Source of the DNA: Orbilia blumenaviensis
Taxonomy: Eukaryota > Ascomycota > Orbiliomycetes > Orbiliales > Orbiliaceae
Length of the DNA: 64,000 nucleotides
Direction: 5' to 3'
Assembly (NCBI GenBank): GCA_036872755.1
Contig: JAVHNS010000001.1
Span: forward strand, 3,596,001 to 3,660,000
Shown here one piece after another: positions 34,692-45,826 of the stretch; the stretch's first letter is position 1; each line of letters opens with the position of its first letter. The position numbers and the translations under genes were made by a program. The notes under the pieces were generated by a model that was not told the origin of the DNA, ran no database searches, and saw nothing but the letters and a program-made list of their open reading frames with translations.

Positions 34692-36168
34692 TTAGAAGAA
34701 GTAGTTGAGAGGAGCCGCCCGCCTGCCGAGCCTGGCAACCCGAGTCTTACATGACATCGCCATTCCGTGAGCCCCAGCTGGGATATCATCCTTTTCATCG
34801 AAGATATAGGCACCGACATCCTGGAAAGTCCCCTTGCCGGTAATGTGCATAACCTGGACCATGGATACGTTGGTTCCGAGAGCAGAGTTACTTGGGGAAA
34901 GAGTGTACAAGAAGTCACCACCGATAGCAACATCCAAGTTACCGGGCTGTCCGGAGAGGAAAGGTTTCTCCTGGGACCTTTCGCCGTTGGAGGCGTCGAA
35001 TTCGACGACACGGTTCATTTTTCCGTCGGTGACGTAGACGGTGTTATGCTTCTGGTGCTTAGCAATCCAGCCGGTTGCGGACTGGAAGTCGATGACTTCC
35101 TTGTCTGCATCCTTCTGGAGAGTGACTTTGAGAGTCTTGGGGTCGATGGTCAACTTTGTAAGGCCGAAGGAACCATCGGTGGCGTAGATCTTGGTAGGAG
35201 AAACTTGGACGGCGCCGAAGAGGAGCGGTGCCTCAGTGATCTTAGATCGAACGACTTCGTAGCAGACCTTTCGCTTCTTATCTGGGTAAGTCCTATAGAT
35301 GTCGACGATGCTGGGTTCGTTCTTGACGTTGTCACCCTTGGTAATGACGACGAGGAACTTCTGGTCGTCGCTGAAGAAAATGTCGGAGACGGTTCCTCTC
35401 GGGCCATCCTTGACTGTTCCAATCTTACGCTCAAGTGGCTCCTTGTCGGTGCAGCTGAGACCCTTTTCTGGGTCCACATCGTAGCAGGCGACACCATCGC
35501 GCTTGCCGGAGTTGGCAACGCAGAGGGTCTTCAGCTTTGGAGAGTAGGCGAGAGAGACTGGGAGGTCTCCGTGGCTGGTGATTGACTTTCCTACTTTATT
35601 AAGTTGGAGAGGATCCTTGGGGTCGATCGTGAACATTGTGATGTCGTTAGATCCAGCATTGACCGTGAAGAGAAGCTGTGTATAAAATATCCAACGGTTA
35701 GAAGTTGACTCTTTTTGGGGATATATGGTTAAAACTTCGCAGATTCAATAAAAATAAGGTAAATAGACAGCTGCTGTTTCTTACGTTTCCGCTAGTAATC
35801 ACAGAGTGCTGGCTAAACAAAGCATCATTCGTCGAAGCCAACTGTAGTCTCGCAATCTTGCCATCGTCGTCTTCCTTAGCGACTGGTGCGGCACCACCTT
35901 TCCCGCCGGTCAGATGTCTCTTATGGCTACTAATGCTTCCGTCTCCGTTGATCTTAGCAGCCACGATCTCATTTGGCTTTCCTAAGGGGTTTGTCTGGAA
36001 GTAAACCGCAGTTCCAACCCTGACCGGTGCTACCTTCGCGGCATCTAGAGAGATCTTTCTGATAGCTGTGGCATTGGTGTTGATTGGCAATTTGAATGTT
36101 GCAGCATCAACAGTGCAGGCGAGGAGAGGAAGGAGGCAAGCCCCGGCGTTCAAGAGTTTGCTGTACAT
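34692..36168 (-). CDS. secreted beta-propeller protein, lactonase / 3-carboxymuconate cyclase-like
   Basis: This is a predicted secreted protein of the seven-bladed propeller family that fungal annotations call 3-carboxymuconate cyclase-like, related to Gp70-type wall antigens. Two exons, 35785-36168 and 34692-35675, give 455 residues; the donor is GTAAGA and the acceptor ACACAG. The first 22 residues form a signal peptide (MYSKLLNAGACLLPLLACTVDA). Repeated blade-like segments follow: SNDITMFTIDPKDPLQ, LPVSLAYSPKLKTLCVAN, TVSDIFFSDDQKFLVVITKG, GAVQVSPTKIYATDG, HNTVYVTDGKMNRVVEF and GNLDVAIGGDFLYTLSP. Whether it is an active lactonase cannot be told; catalytic residues are not securely assigned. 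It may simply be a surface or adhesion protein. The TATAATATATA stretch just upstream (about 36194) is a plausible core promoter. Confidence 0.85.
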
Positions 36169-38270
36169 TGTTGCTTTCTTAGTAAGAGGCGTGTATATAA
36201 TATATACTGATGCTCAAGGAAGCCTAGACTTTTCAGCAAAGGCTTCGAGACTCTGGTTCTAGATCGAAATAGATCTGAGACCTCTTTTTGTTATTGGTAT
36301 ATCAGGTATACGGAGAAATAAAAGATACCCTATGATAGTGTATCTTAATATAAATCTCTGGTTCGAGGTATCCTGTGCCTTTACCCGTTGGCTCAGTAGT
36401 CTTCTTTATCCCAAAGGTGGTCAGACAAAAAAAATGAACGACGTTAAAAGGGAATGTCAAACTAAACGAATGAATGACGAAAGGTGTCTAGACGAATGAG
36501 CGACTTCTCTCTTGTCAGACCCACAAACGCACAAAGAACGAGTGTAGTTCTGGGATGGGAAAGAGAAAAATGAGGGTATTGTAAAAGGTGGGAAACAAAA
36601 AAGAGTGAAGAACCCGGATAGCCTGATACTATCGTGAGAGGGGAGCAAATTCTCGATCAGTCGGAAGGGCCTTAGGTGGTTATATATCCCCACCACCGCA
36701 TACAAGCACCTTCGTTCCAGCCCGTTGTTCCCCGATTCTGCATACTTCCCACATCATGCTGATCGACTCCGTTTCCACGATACCTCGCTAACTTGCAAGC
36801 TTGGGGCAAGGTGAACTGGCACTGGCCTCGTAAATAGCACTTGTTTAGTACGGGAGGAAAGCGGTTAGCCAGACTGCAATGTCAGATAGCTTTTCCATAA
36901 TCGTCAACTTTGTGCTACTACAGCAGCGTGGACAAAAGCAATGTCAGATAAGCATAAAATAGTATCAGAATGTAAAAAGCGTCCAACATGGCCTAGATAG
37001 CGGCCAGATGCTATAAGACCGATTTGACATGCTGATTCGAAAAAACGAACGGGCACCAATGCTTCTCGAAAACCGAACTCCCCCGGAGGCCAAGCGCAAG
37101 AGGGAATAGTGAAGTTATAATAGGAAAATGAGTATGATAAATGTAAATATTGGAGACGAGGGATGGTTCAAGGTGTTGAGAAAAGAGCATGTCATGGCGG
37201 TACCTATACCTGTTGTGGTTTAGAAGTTCATGATTGTGGCCTCTGGTTGGCTAGCGCTGACAGGGAATTGGCATTTGCTGGCATCGCTGTCCGCAACGTT
37301 CATAACCGAATCTGCCAGCCCAGCCGACAAGCTGGCTTGAAATAGCTTGTGCACACCTCAACGTTTATGGACCCTCTCTCCCGCATAGTATGCTTCGTTT
37401 TCGGGCCATTCGGCCATTTTATGCCAAAGGTGTCCAAGCCTTTTTAAAGTTTGTCGCTAGAGGCTCAATTGGATCGCGATATCTTCCCTTCCCACCTGTT
37501 TCTGGAGGGATCTATCCGCTGCACGCGCACTAATATTTCTTCTTCCCCAGAAACACATCAAACCTGCATCGACAACATGATCAAGGGATCAGAGCCTAGA
37601 TTAGACTGGGATGCATGCAATTGGTTGGTGAAAAGATACATCATTATAAAAACCACCTGCTACCCAAATTTGAAAATAGTGATCCCAGAAAAAATAAAAA
37701 TTCGATGGCTATATACATCCGACATATTAATTTGCCGAAGCTTTGCCGGCCCTTTACTGCATCATCCAACCGTGAAAAAGAACGCCATAAACTTACAAAG
37801 TACAAAAACAAAACGAAACCAGGAAAAAGAAATGCTAAATGATTCAAAAGGGAATGCCTAATACCACAGAAGGGAACTATAATGACCGTTGTCTGGAGGG
37901 ATCTCTGTATCACCTCGAATGCAGGCGCACATATGATGGGCATACGAATCCCTCTCTTGACCCTAGTTCTCCCAAGGACCGTAGCCCAGCAAACCAAGAA
38001 AGAACGTGAGCCCTCCGTCTTATCAATACTCGGATACGCTGTCCTTTAGATCGTAGGGACCGGAAACTGCCGTAGTAGTTGTTTTGAAACGAATGAATGA
38101 AAAGAAGGGGGCCAAAATCAGATCGTGAAAGAGAGCTCCGAACATCCGACTTTGAGTAACCATAAACCGACTGCCATGCAATTGCCAATAATCTCGACAC
38201 CTTTAAAATAGCATATACTTCCGTTTATTTTTAATTTCGGAATAAAAAATCGTTTGCATAATTAATACTT
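36169..38270. other. intergenic, no gene seen
   Basis: This 2.1-kb spacer holds the promoter of the propeller gene at its left end and the 3' flank of the Par32-like gene at its right end. Frames such as 37451-37861 have no recognisable features. Confidence 0.55.
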
Positions 38271-38932
38271 TCAGATATCGTGCACCTCATCACCAAGATT
38301 CTGGTGCTTGTCCAAGTGTGGTACGTGGACATGGGCCGACTTGGGCTGCTGGATCTCTTTCTCGGCTTCAACCTTGGCTTCCTTCTTGATCTCATGAAGA
38401 GTAGCTGCTAAGGCTCCCTCGTCCATCTGGGCAAGCAGACTCTTACGCTTTATCTCCTCTTTCATCTGCTGATCCGCTTCCCAGTTGCCGGCGCCGCCAC
38501 GACCTTGCCAAACTCGCGAACTGCGCTTCTCGGCGGAGGGGGTTTCGGTAGCAACCGGATTACTGGTGAAAGTGCCGGTTTCCTTGAGTGCTGCAGGTTC
38601 ATACCAGTTTCCGGCTCCTCCTCTAGCATAGGTCTTGTACTGTGGGGCCGTCGTTGTGGATGGCGCGTCAACGATCGAAGTGGCATCTGCGGGGTCAGAG
38701 GGCTGTTGGGCCTCAAGATCGACTGGGACTGGCTTGGGCTGCATCTCAACCTCCTAGAAAGAACAAGAGGGTATTTGTGTTAGCTGCATGAGCTCCGGGT
38801 CACGGTACAAGTGACTACCTATATGAGGGTGAATTCGGAAGGAGTGGAACATACCAATGGCTTAGCAGCAGCCTTTGGAGCGAAGTTTCCAGCGCCACCA
38901 CGGCCGGAACGAACGTAAGTTGGGGCAGACAT
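38271..38932 (-). CDS. PAR32: DUF3602 / Par32-like protein with GGAGN repeats, 186 aa
   Basis: This is a small disordered protein of the DUF3602 family. The yeast member Par32/Amu1 is a TORC1-Npr1-regulated phosphoprotein that dampens ammonium transporter activity. Exons are 38855-38932 and 38271-38753 (GTATGT donor, TTTCTAG acceptor). Three copies of the family signature are visible: GRGGAGNF near residue 10, ARGGAGNW in the middle and GRGGAGNW further on, each after an aromatic or basic residue. The C-terminal third is a charged helix (LHEIKKEAKVEAEKEIQ). The short upstream exon carries the first repeat and would be missed in a one-exon model starting at MQPKPV. The link to ammonium uptake is knowledge of the yeast homologue, not shown here. 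Confidence 0.9.
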
Positions 38933-40183
38933 TGCGATTGGTTTTATCTTTGCTGGATTGGGAGAAAAATTGGAGAACAAAATTGGGATTGAAGGATTTA
39001 ATGTAGAGAGTTTCCGAAAAGGAAGAGGTTTAATGGACGTGATGGATCGTGAGATAATAAACCCGTAGTTTCTTATGGGATGGGAGAGGTAGATATCAAT
39101 CTCGGCGCTGGAGATAACGATCACTCAGGGCTCTGTGTCAAACGAGCGCGATAGGCAACAAACGAGCTGGCTAGCGCGGGGGATTCGATGCAAGGGACCG
39201 CCAGAAAAAATGCAGGCAAGGCAAGGAGCAGGCTGGTTTAAATTGGACTGGCAAACGTGCGGTTTAAAAAAAAAAAGCTGAGGAATGGCGGGGAAATAAA
39301 TTGATCGAGGCTATCTAATAAAGCTGACTGCCGTGGATGATATGGTTGGATGACTGTCAAAAAGGAAAGAAGGTCGACTGCCCGTCTACCCTTTATACCT
39401 ATCTCTTCAATCGATTGTTGGAAGCTATCGAGGTATCTCCAACTAGATCGCAGCCTTCATGCAGCCTTTATGGCTCGAGCCCACCGCCTCATGACATCAT
39501 AAATCATGAAAATTCAGTGATTTCGAAATTTTTATCAGTCAGCTGGGGCCCTGGAACGCCTTCTGGAATAATTTTTCATTCGGCGATCAAAGGCAAAAAT
39601 TTAACGAGCTGGAACAGGTAGAGTTCCTAGGAAAGCTAGCAGAGCTAGGGAAGCTAAGAGGTCTTAAGCTGGCTTGGTGCCCGAGCTTGGCTGTGTAATT
39701 ACTCGATGCTATTAGATCATCGTGGCCGGCTGGGCCACAGCTGGGACCCTTGCCTCATACTTGCAGCCAATCGCCCACCCGCTGGAAGACATGCGGGGTG
39801 CAGCCAGCCCAATAAAATAAAAATTAAGATAAGAAATTTCACGAGATGCACGGTTTTTTATTTTTGCCGCTGCAGTCTAGGATTGGATTTGCTGTTTTAG
39901 CCTTCTTGATGATGCGGTTCTTGTGCGACAGCGATGCAATGCAAAAGAGAATTATTTTTTTTGCTGAACTCCTTCCAGCTTCATACGCTCACTCCGACTG
40001 GGATATAAGCTAATGTACACATTATGGTCATTGTCAGTCAGACTGACCCAGAACTCCAGAAACGCCAACCTCGCTAGTATACTGTACAATAGAGTGAGCT
40101 CTCAATCAATAAAAAAAAAAAAGGAGCACCCATCTCGGTCTTCAACGCCGAATTATTCTAAATAAAACAATGACTCTGCGTAT
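38933..40183. other. intergenic, Par32-like promoter and AT-hook gene 3' flank
   Basis: This 1.25-kb spacer contains the leader of the Par32-like gene at the left and the 3' end of the AT-hook gene at the right, with an A run near 40110-40121. No gene is seen. Confidence 0.55.
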
Positions 40184-43100
40184 TCACAAGACTCTTATCC
40201 TTGGCCTGCCCCTCTTAGCTGGCATAACAATATCCATCCCTCCGCTTTTTCTCTTCCTTGTGACCAATTTCTCGTTCAACTTCGATTCTTCTGTATCCTT
40301 CAGGACGACCCCGTCCGATGACCATCGTCTTCGTCCGTTTGCTTTGACTGGGGACCCAGAAGTCAAATCGAGTTCATCTTGGTAAATATCCAAGCTTTGC
40401 CTACCCTTCTGCGCTGTACGCGTCTGGTATGCCTTGTACCCAGCCGTGGCCTGCCCTAAGGGCTGTCCCTTCTTTTTCTCGCTCAGGTGTCGCGGTTCTT
40501 CGTATTCATCATCACCGTCGGGTTCGTATGCCGAATCAGGGGATTGTTCTCGGACCGGCGGCACATAGATCGTCGGGTTGGGATTCTTCCTAGGTCGACC
40601 TCTCTTTCTAGGTGGTGCGACAACAGTGACATCGCCAGAGCTGTTTTCTTGCGAATCAGCATTCCCATCCGCTTTTCTTTTCCTTCCTGCGCGTGATGCA
40701 GTCGACTGTTCAACGGTAGTCGTGTCGACGCTCTCAAGGTACTCGGCAACTGCTTCCTTAAGCGCTCCGGTCCTAGTTCTTTTCGCCTGCTTGAAAACAT
40801 CTGAAATGCTATTACCGATAATATTAAAGGTGGAGGAAGCTTCAGGCGATTCTGACATCCTCGATGGAATGCGCACTTCTAGTAGAAAGCTCGAGGTCGA
40901 CGTTTCTGGCAGTCCTGGTGACGCGATATCGGGTTCCGTCATTGTCGTATCCGCACTATTGGGATAGATACTGGTATCCCCCTGATAATCGCTGCTTTCA
41001 GAATCGGATTCTAAGGAGAAGGGGCTGCTTTGGTTTCCCATGTTCTCTTTATTCGTATACTCCCAAATGTCTACATTAGCTCGAGGCTGTGGCCGCTTTT
41101 TCGTATTGTTAGCCTTCGATCGGTTTCCTGGGCGTTCAAACAATTTTCTTGATACTCTGCGGACGACCTTTCCACTGCCGGTGTTTTTGTCAGCATCCGA
41201 GTCTGATGCACCTTCCACCCAATCATTGAGCATTGGCTCCCACCGCCAACCGTTGTTCCTGGCATCGGTGAGGGCGAGATCTCTGACTAGATTCGAGAAT
41301 TTAGGCGTTTTCAATTCCGATGCCTTGAGCAAACCGCCTCTCCATATCTTCATTCCGACCAGAGTTTGCTCAACCTTGGTCGCGAAGAGCTGTGCAGAGT
41401 CTGATTTGCTGGATTCAGCAATCGATGTCGCGAGATGATAAGCAAATGTCGCCAACAAGTAAGATTGTCGCTTTTGCAGCAATTTCGTTTTATCGCCCGG
41501 TACGGGCGTTTTTACGACGTCTGGTTCCGAGTCCTCGACTGCCAAGCTCATCAGAAGTTCCATAAACTCCTTTTGCTTGTCGAATGAGTCCCAGACCTGC
41601 TTCAGAGTGCTGCACACATCGTCTGCCAGATCTTTGATATCAAAATTCTCCGTATCCGAGCCCTTCTCCCATCGAGTCGTTTTCGGAACTTCAGGATTCT
41701 CGACTGCAATCACCAGGAGAAGTTCCACCAGCTCTCCAACAATTTCCTGTGCTGAAACCCCCAGCTCCTCTGCATTCGTCAAAACTGCACACAATGCCAC
41801 TGTTCTCGCGGATCGACTTGTCACACCTGCCAGCTCCTCAATTGGGTGGTTGTACGCTTCCGACCAGAAAATCATATGCTGCACCAACTGCCCCATAACA
41901 CTTCTAGCTGTGAGTTTGTGTTCGTTATCCTCGCTACACTTCCAACCAACCTCAAACAGCCGTGCTACCAGGTCTTCAGATGTTCTTGCCGCTTTGTAAA
42001 CGATTATATCCTTCGCCTGAAATACCCATCCTTGTTTGAAGCTTTCATCCCTCTTTTTTCTCATTTGCTTCCCGCTACGATTGAGTCGTCTGCGTTGAAG
42101 GCCCGATTGCCAAGTATCTATGCCCAAAAAGAATTCTAGACAGCGAAGTGTGTATCCTGGTATCTCCATGTAGGAGCCGATTTCCAAAATTCCAGCCAAC
42201 AGAACATCACGAAACCAATTATCTGTCATGATTTCGGGCCGAATATCCGTAGCGACACGTAGTTGACGGTAGAGTGCATCGGGCATAAACAAAAGCTGTT
42301 TCCACGGGTCAGGAGCGAGTTCACCACGGCGGCGGGCGATCGAGCGTGTGGTGTCATTAAACGTGCTCTCGTAAGCTGCACGGAAGAATTTTTCGGCCAG
42401 GTGGACGTCTCCGACGTTGACGCATTGCGCTATAATCGTTGCAGCCAGATCCTCTGGGAACCAGTCTTGCTTCAGGGCCTCCACCAGAAGCTGTGATATG
42501 TGCCCACGGACAGTTTCTGCGAGAAAACGCCACATCATGCTGTTTTCATCACAGTAGGAATACCACTTCGCGTCTCCCTCGAGGTCAGAAGGGTCCCGGC
42601 CCATAACGATTGCCCGGCCAAAGGCACGAGCGGATAGGTCCATCAATGTCGGTACCTCTCCAGGAGAAATCGGCGCCTGCTTCAGGATAGATTCGCTGTG
42701 CTGGAGTACGATTGTGTAATGAGGCCGTACGGTAGGGGTGGAGATGTAGAGTAGGGTTTGTTTCCGGAGGGCTGGGTTCTGCCTGTAGTTATGAAAGATG
42801 GAGGTCTGGAGACCCTCCACTTCCGGAGGCGACGGCCTTTGTGGCTGCAGGTCGACACCTTTCCTGCGAAAGGCAGAGCCGTAGCCCTGCTTTTTTCGGC
42901 GCTCCATGAACTTCTGCGTTACGAGGGACTTCGTCCGCAGCTCCGTTTTGGGATCCCATTCCCATTCTGATGATGGTGCCGATTGCTGGAAGACGTCCTT
43001 GAAGGAGACGACGGTGAGAGAGAGGTTCGAGTAAGAGGCAACCTCGGCCTCCTTCTTGATCTTTGCCAGGGCGTTTTCGAGAACTCGGCCGTAGGAAGCT

Positions 43101-43186
43101 GCCTTTCGAGCAGTCCAATCGTGGTAGTCTTCCATGGTAACGGCAGGGGTGGATGTCGACGAGGTTGCGATGCTAACCTTTGTCAT
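40184..43186 (-). CDS. hypothetical nuclear protein with AT-hooks, 1000 aa
   Basis: I do not recognise the family. The intact frame starts in a good context and encodes 1000 residues. Residues 1-600 look folded and largely helical (MMWRFLAETVRGHISQLLVE, LAATIIAQCVNVGDVHLAEK), resembling alpha-solenoid repeats. From about residue 660 it becomes charged and Ser-rich, and it ends with DNA-binding AT-hook motifs: RKRGRPRKNPNP at about 860-871 and AKRGRPRIRVL at the very C-terminus, plus basic patches GRKRKADG and TRKRKSGG. This suggests a chromatin-associated scaffold tethered to AT-rich DNA through its tail. No catalytic motif was found. The start diverges from AIM18 across a 2.6-kb spacer. Confidence 0.85.
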   Translation of the reverse strand: MTKVSIATSSTSTPAVTMEDYHDWTARKAASYGRVLENALAKIKKEAEVASYSNLSLTVVSFKDVFQQSAPSSEWEWDPKTELRTKSLVTQKFMERRKKQGYGSAFRRKGVDLQPQRPSPPEVEGLQTSIFHNYRQNPALRKQTLLYISTPTVRPHYTIVLQHSESILKQAPISPGEVPTLMDLSARAFGRAIVMGRDPSDLEGDAKWYSYCDENSMMWRFLAETVRGHISQLLVEALKQDWFPEDLAATIIAQCVNVGDVHLAEKFFRAAYESTFNDTTRSIARRRGELAPDPWKQLLFMPDALYRQLRVATDIRPEIMTDNWFRDVLLAGILEIGSYMEIPGYTLRCLEFFLGIDTWQSGLQRRRLNRSGKQMRKKRDESFKQGWVFQAKDIIVYKAARTSEDLVARLFEVGWKCSEDNEHKLTARSVMGQLVQHMIFWSEAYNHPIEELAGVTSRSARTVALCAVLTNAEELGVSAQEIVGELVELLLVIAVENPEVPKTTRWEKGSDTENFDIKDLADDVCSTLKQVWDSFDKQKEFMELLMSLAVEDSEPDVVKTPVPGDKTKLLQKRQSYLLATFAYHLATSIAESSKSDSAQLFATKVEQTLVGMKIWRGGLLKASELKTPKFSNLVRDLALTDARNNGWRWEPMLNDWVEGASDSDADKNTGSGKVVRRVSRKLFERPGNRSKANNTKKRPQPRANVDIWEYTNKENMGNQSSPFSLESDSESSDYQGDTSIYPNSADTTMTEPDIASPGLPETSTSSFLLEVRIPSRMSESPEASSTFNIIGNSISDVFKQAKRTRTGALKEAVAEYLESVDTTTVEQSTASRAGRKRKADGNADSQENSSGDVTVVAPPRKRGRPRKNPNPTIYVPPVREQSPDSAYEPDGDDEYEEPRHLSEKKKGQPLGQATAGYKAYQTRTAQKGRQSLDIYQDELDLTSGSPVKANGRRRWSSDGVVLKDTEESKLNEKLVTRKRKSGGMDIVMPAKRGRPRIRVL

Positions 43187-45826
43187 GGTGGCGGTTGAGT
43201 TAGAAGCATGCTACTAGGCGATGAAGATGGAGATGGAGACGGGGAAGAAAGGTTGATTGGGATGGAGACGGTGGTTGGGCTCCTACGCCGTTGTTGGAGG
43301 CCGGTTCTGGTGTTGTTTTTGTTTACCATCAACAATGCTCTAACAAAAGATGAAGCGATGCGCGAGCACCGCCACTTCGCTGCTGACCTCACCAGCCCCA
43401 TCGGAAGGAACCGTGGCTCAACGATCGCCGGGCTTGGCACAGCTGACTCCCCTTATAAAGAGTCGGATCCCCCACCTCGCCTGTTTTCCTCTTTTCCTCT
43501 TTCCCCTCCTGTCGCCGTTGTAACCTCCACCACGACGGTCGGCCCCTCTTCCCAACCACATTCAATCGGGAAGAGGCTGCTTCGATCTGTGAGAAAAGCT
43601 GCTCATGGAGGCATCCCTCCCCATATTCTGTCTATAACCCCGAGAAATGGGTAAGAGCAGCTCTCCCCCTTCCTAATGTCCTGCTTCATCAGGCGGCATA
43701 TGCTACTTATCTGCTCATGTTAACACGTCATCTGCAGATCCACCTATCCTCCGGATCATTTTTCTCGGGATTTCTCTTGACAAGAACGATTCCTACCCAC
43801 CAAAAGTGTCCTCACGGAGATATCCCCCGAGGACATCCACTAAACTGACGCCGGCGACACACACTGGTACCGCGTCGCAACCATTTATGGCGTCCCTCCC
43901 CCGCGAAATATCTATATTTCCTACAAGCGGACTCGGTGGCAAGATTGATTGACACCAATATATATTGGGGGTTGGGGAACTTGTTTTATGGCTCGGCGGC
44001 TCTGGAGACTAAGTCTCCGGGGCTGCAAGGCTTCAGATATTTGGCCCTGTGATCCTGGCCGACCGACCAAGGTGGTCCCTTTTTGGGGCGAGCCTGGTCG
44101 GGATCGCGGGGCCATTCAATATGATTATACTGGCTCACCACAAAATGGAACGCAAAGTTCCTGGAGCTAGGAAATATATATATTAAGGTGGGGCCCTGGT
44201 GTTTACCAGAGCCTAGCCAATTTATCGGATGGAAAGGGAAGTTAGCTTGGCTAGTCTTCTCTTCTCTATCTTAAGAAACCCCTCCGAGGCGACATTTATT
44301 GTCCCTGGGGGGGCTTATGAACCAAGCTGAATCAGCTTGGTATATTTTTTGACCCTAGCGGGTCAATGCTCCGGCCGGCAAAGTTTGCCAGCCGGTAATA
44401 TAGCACTATGCCTTATGGGTATAGCCTTTTCGCCTAGGCTCACGCCTGGGATGAGAGTTCGAGAGTGGGAAGCTCAGAACATGCTCGCACTGCCCAACAC
44501 GGGTCAACAACCTAGTCTCGGCCCGTTTTTGAGCCCTCTTTGGTCCGCATCGACAAATCTTTTGGACAAAGGAGCTCGAGAACCGCCGAGACATGGATTG
44601 CCTGTTGGGGGTCGAAAGGGGGAGCTATCCGACCGCTGGGGCTATGTGTATCCCCATCAAGCCATTAGGAAGCTTCTGCACGGAGTGACTTGGAGTGCCT
44701 GGCTAGGGGTCGGATAAGGAAGAAGTCAATAGGAGTAAATATTCGCGTGCCCACCAAAACACACGGTCGTTCAACGACACAGGACACTTTACAACATGGA
44801 TATTGGCCCCAACGACGCTACGAATCGTGTTCTAGCGCAATAATACGGTGGCCAAATTACCGTCCTAATCGGGCTCAGCGATCAAAAAAAAAAAAAAACT
44901 TCCTTAAAATCTTCTTCAAACATCCGGCAGGTCGGCCGCTCTGGGCTACTAACTATCCTCCCACGGTTGCCGGTCCGTCCTCCGGCCCGTTACTGTCCCT
45001 TTTCTTTCCGAAAACATCTTTAAGAATTGGACGGTAGCCTCGGAGGCGGCGTTCGCGCATCTACAACGTGTGGTTCCCACTTCTTCCTGCACGACGACAT
45101 TTGGTCTTTCCAATATGCCTGGTTGTCTGTGTATGGATTAGTTTTTTGCCATTTGAGGATTTTCTTCAGTAAGCAACAAGTGCGGGTAATGTAGCGGTTT
45201 TTATCGCTCCATATAGACGTTGTTGGACAAAGACCGATTAAGGAAAGAACGGTCAGTCTACTCTGGCAGGGTTAGACACGCCATCTACCGAGACTGCTCC
45301 TAAGGAGTGGGTGATAGGTGATGAGATGATACTCGACTGTCCGAGTCATGTATGGTAGCCATCATAATTGGATGGAAGAATTCCAGTTATAGTTATATAA
45401 AATTGTTAGTTTATAGAAAAAAAAGAAAGAAAAAGTGCCCCTTCCAATTAGGCTGTAGCGTGAACTCAAACGAGCCCGTTATATTGTAGAAGCGACATGT
45501 AATTATAACAGCAATGAAGATTGTAAATCCGCGGAGTTCGAGGCTTTGGATGCTCTCATCAGGCCATCGTCTTACGAGCTACGTTTGGCGGCCAAGGCGG
45601 TTGGTTACCTCATAACTGCTGCTAACTACCTCTGCACCCATCAGAACCAGCCAGGATTTCGCTTATAGATGGCCCAAATCCCGGTTTTTGTCCTGCTTCA
45701 AAACTTCCACCACTTCAATGCGCCAACACAAGACGGTTCCTTGAGACTAGATTATCCAATGTGCTGTCCTTGAGTCGCTTCATTCTCAATCAATATCATC
45801 ACTAGTACCCGTTAGCTACCGCTATA
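43187..45826. other. 2.6-kb intergenic region with hairpin block
   Basis: The spacer between two divergent genes. Apart from the hairpin-rich block at 43955-44450 and a poly-A run at 44885-44899, I see no gene. Composition in the middle is more GC-rich than in other spacers. Frames here (44337-44717, 44690-45037) have no domain. Confidence 0.5.
43955..44450. repeat. cluster of GC-rich hairpins, possible mitochondrial-type element
   Basis: Several perfect or near-perfect stem-loops follow each other: a CCAATATATATTGG palindrome (43955-43968), GGAGACT/AGTCTCC (44004-44018), CTGGT/ACCAG (44196-44209), CCAAGCTG/CAGCTTGG (44322-44340), TTGACCC/GGGTCAA (44349-44366) and a CCGGC-GGCAAA/TTTGCC-GCCGG stem with one mismatch (44371-44395), then weaker ones to 44450. 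Such density is typical of GC clusters of fungal mitochondrial genomes, so a nuclear mitochondrial insertion is one explanation. A structured RNA or element terminus is another. Confidence 0.5.

Noticed and set aside
34767..35585. 272-codon plus-strand frame
   Set aside because: It is the mirror frame of the secreted propeller gene; its composition follows from the opposite strand's codons.
37451..37861. 136-codon plus-strand frame
   Set aside because: No recognisable motif, poor codon bias, and AT-rich surroundings.
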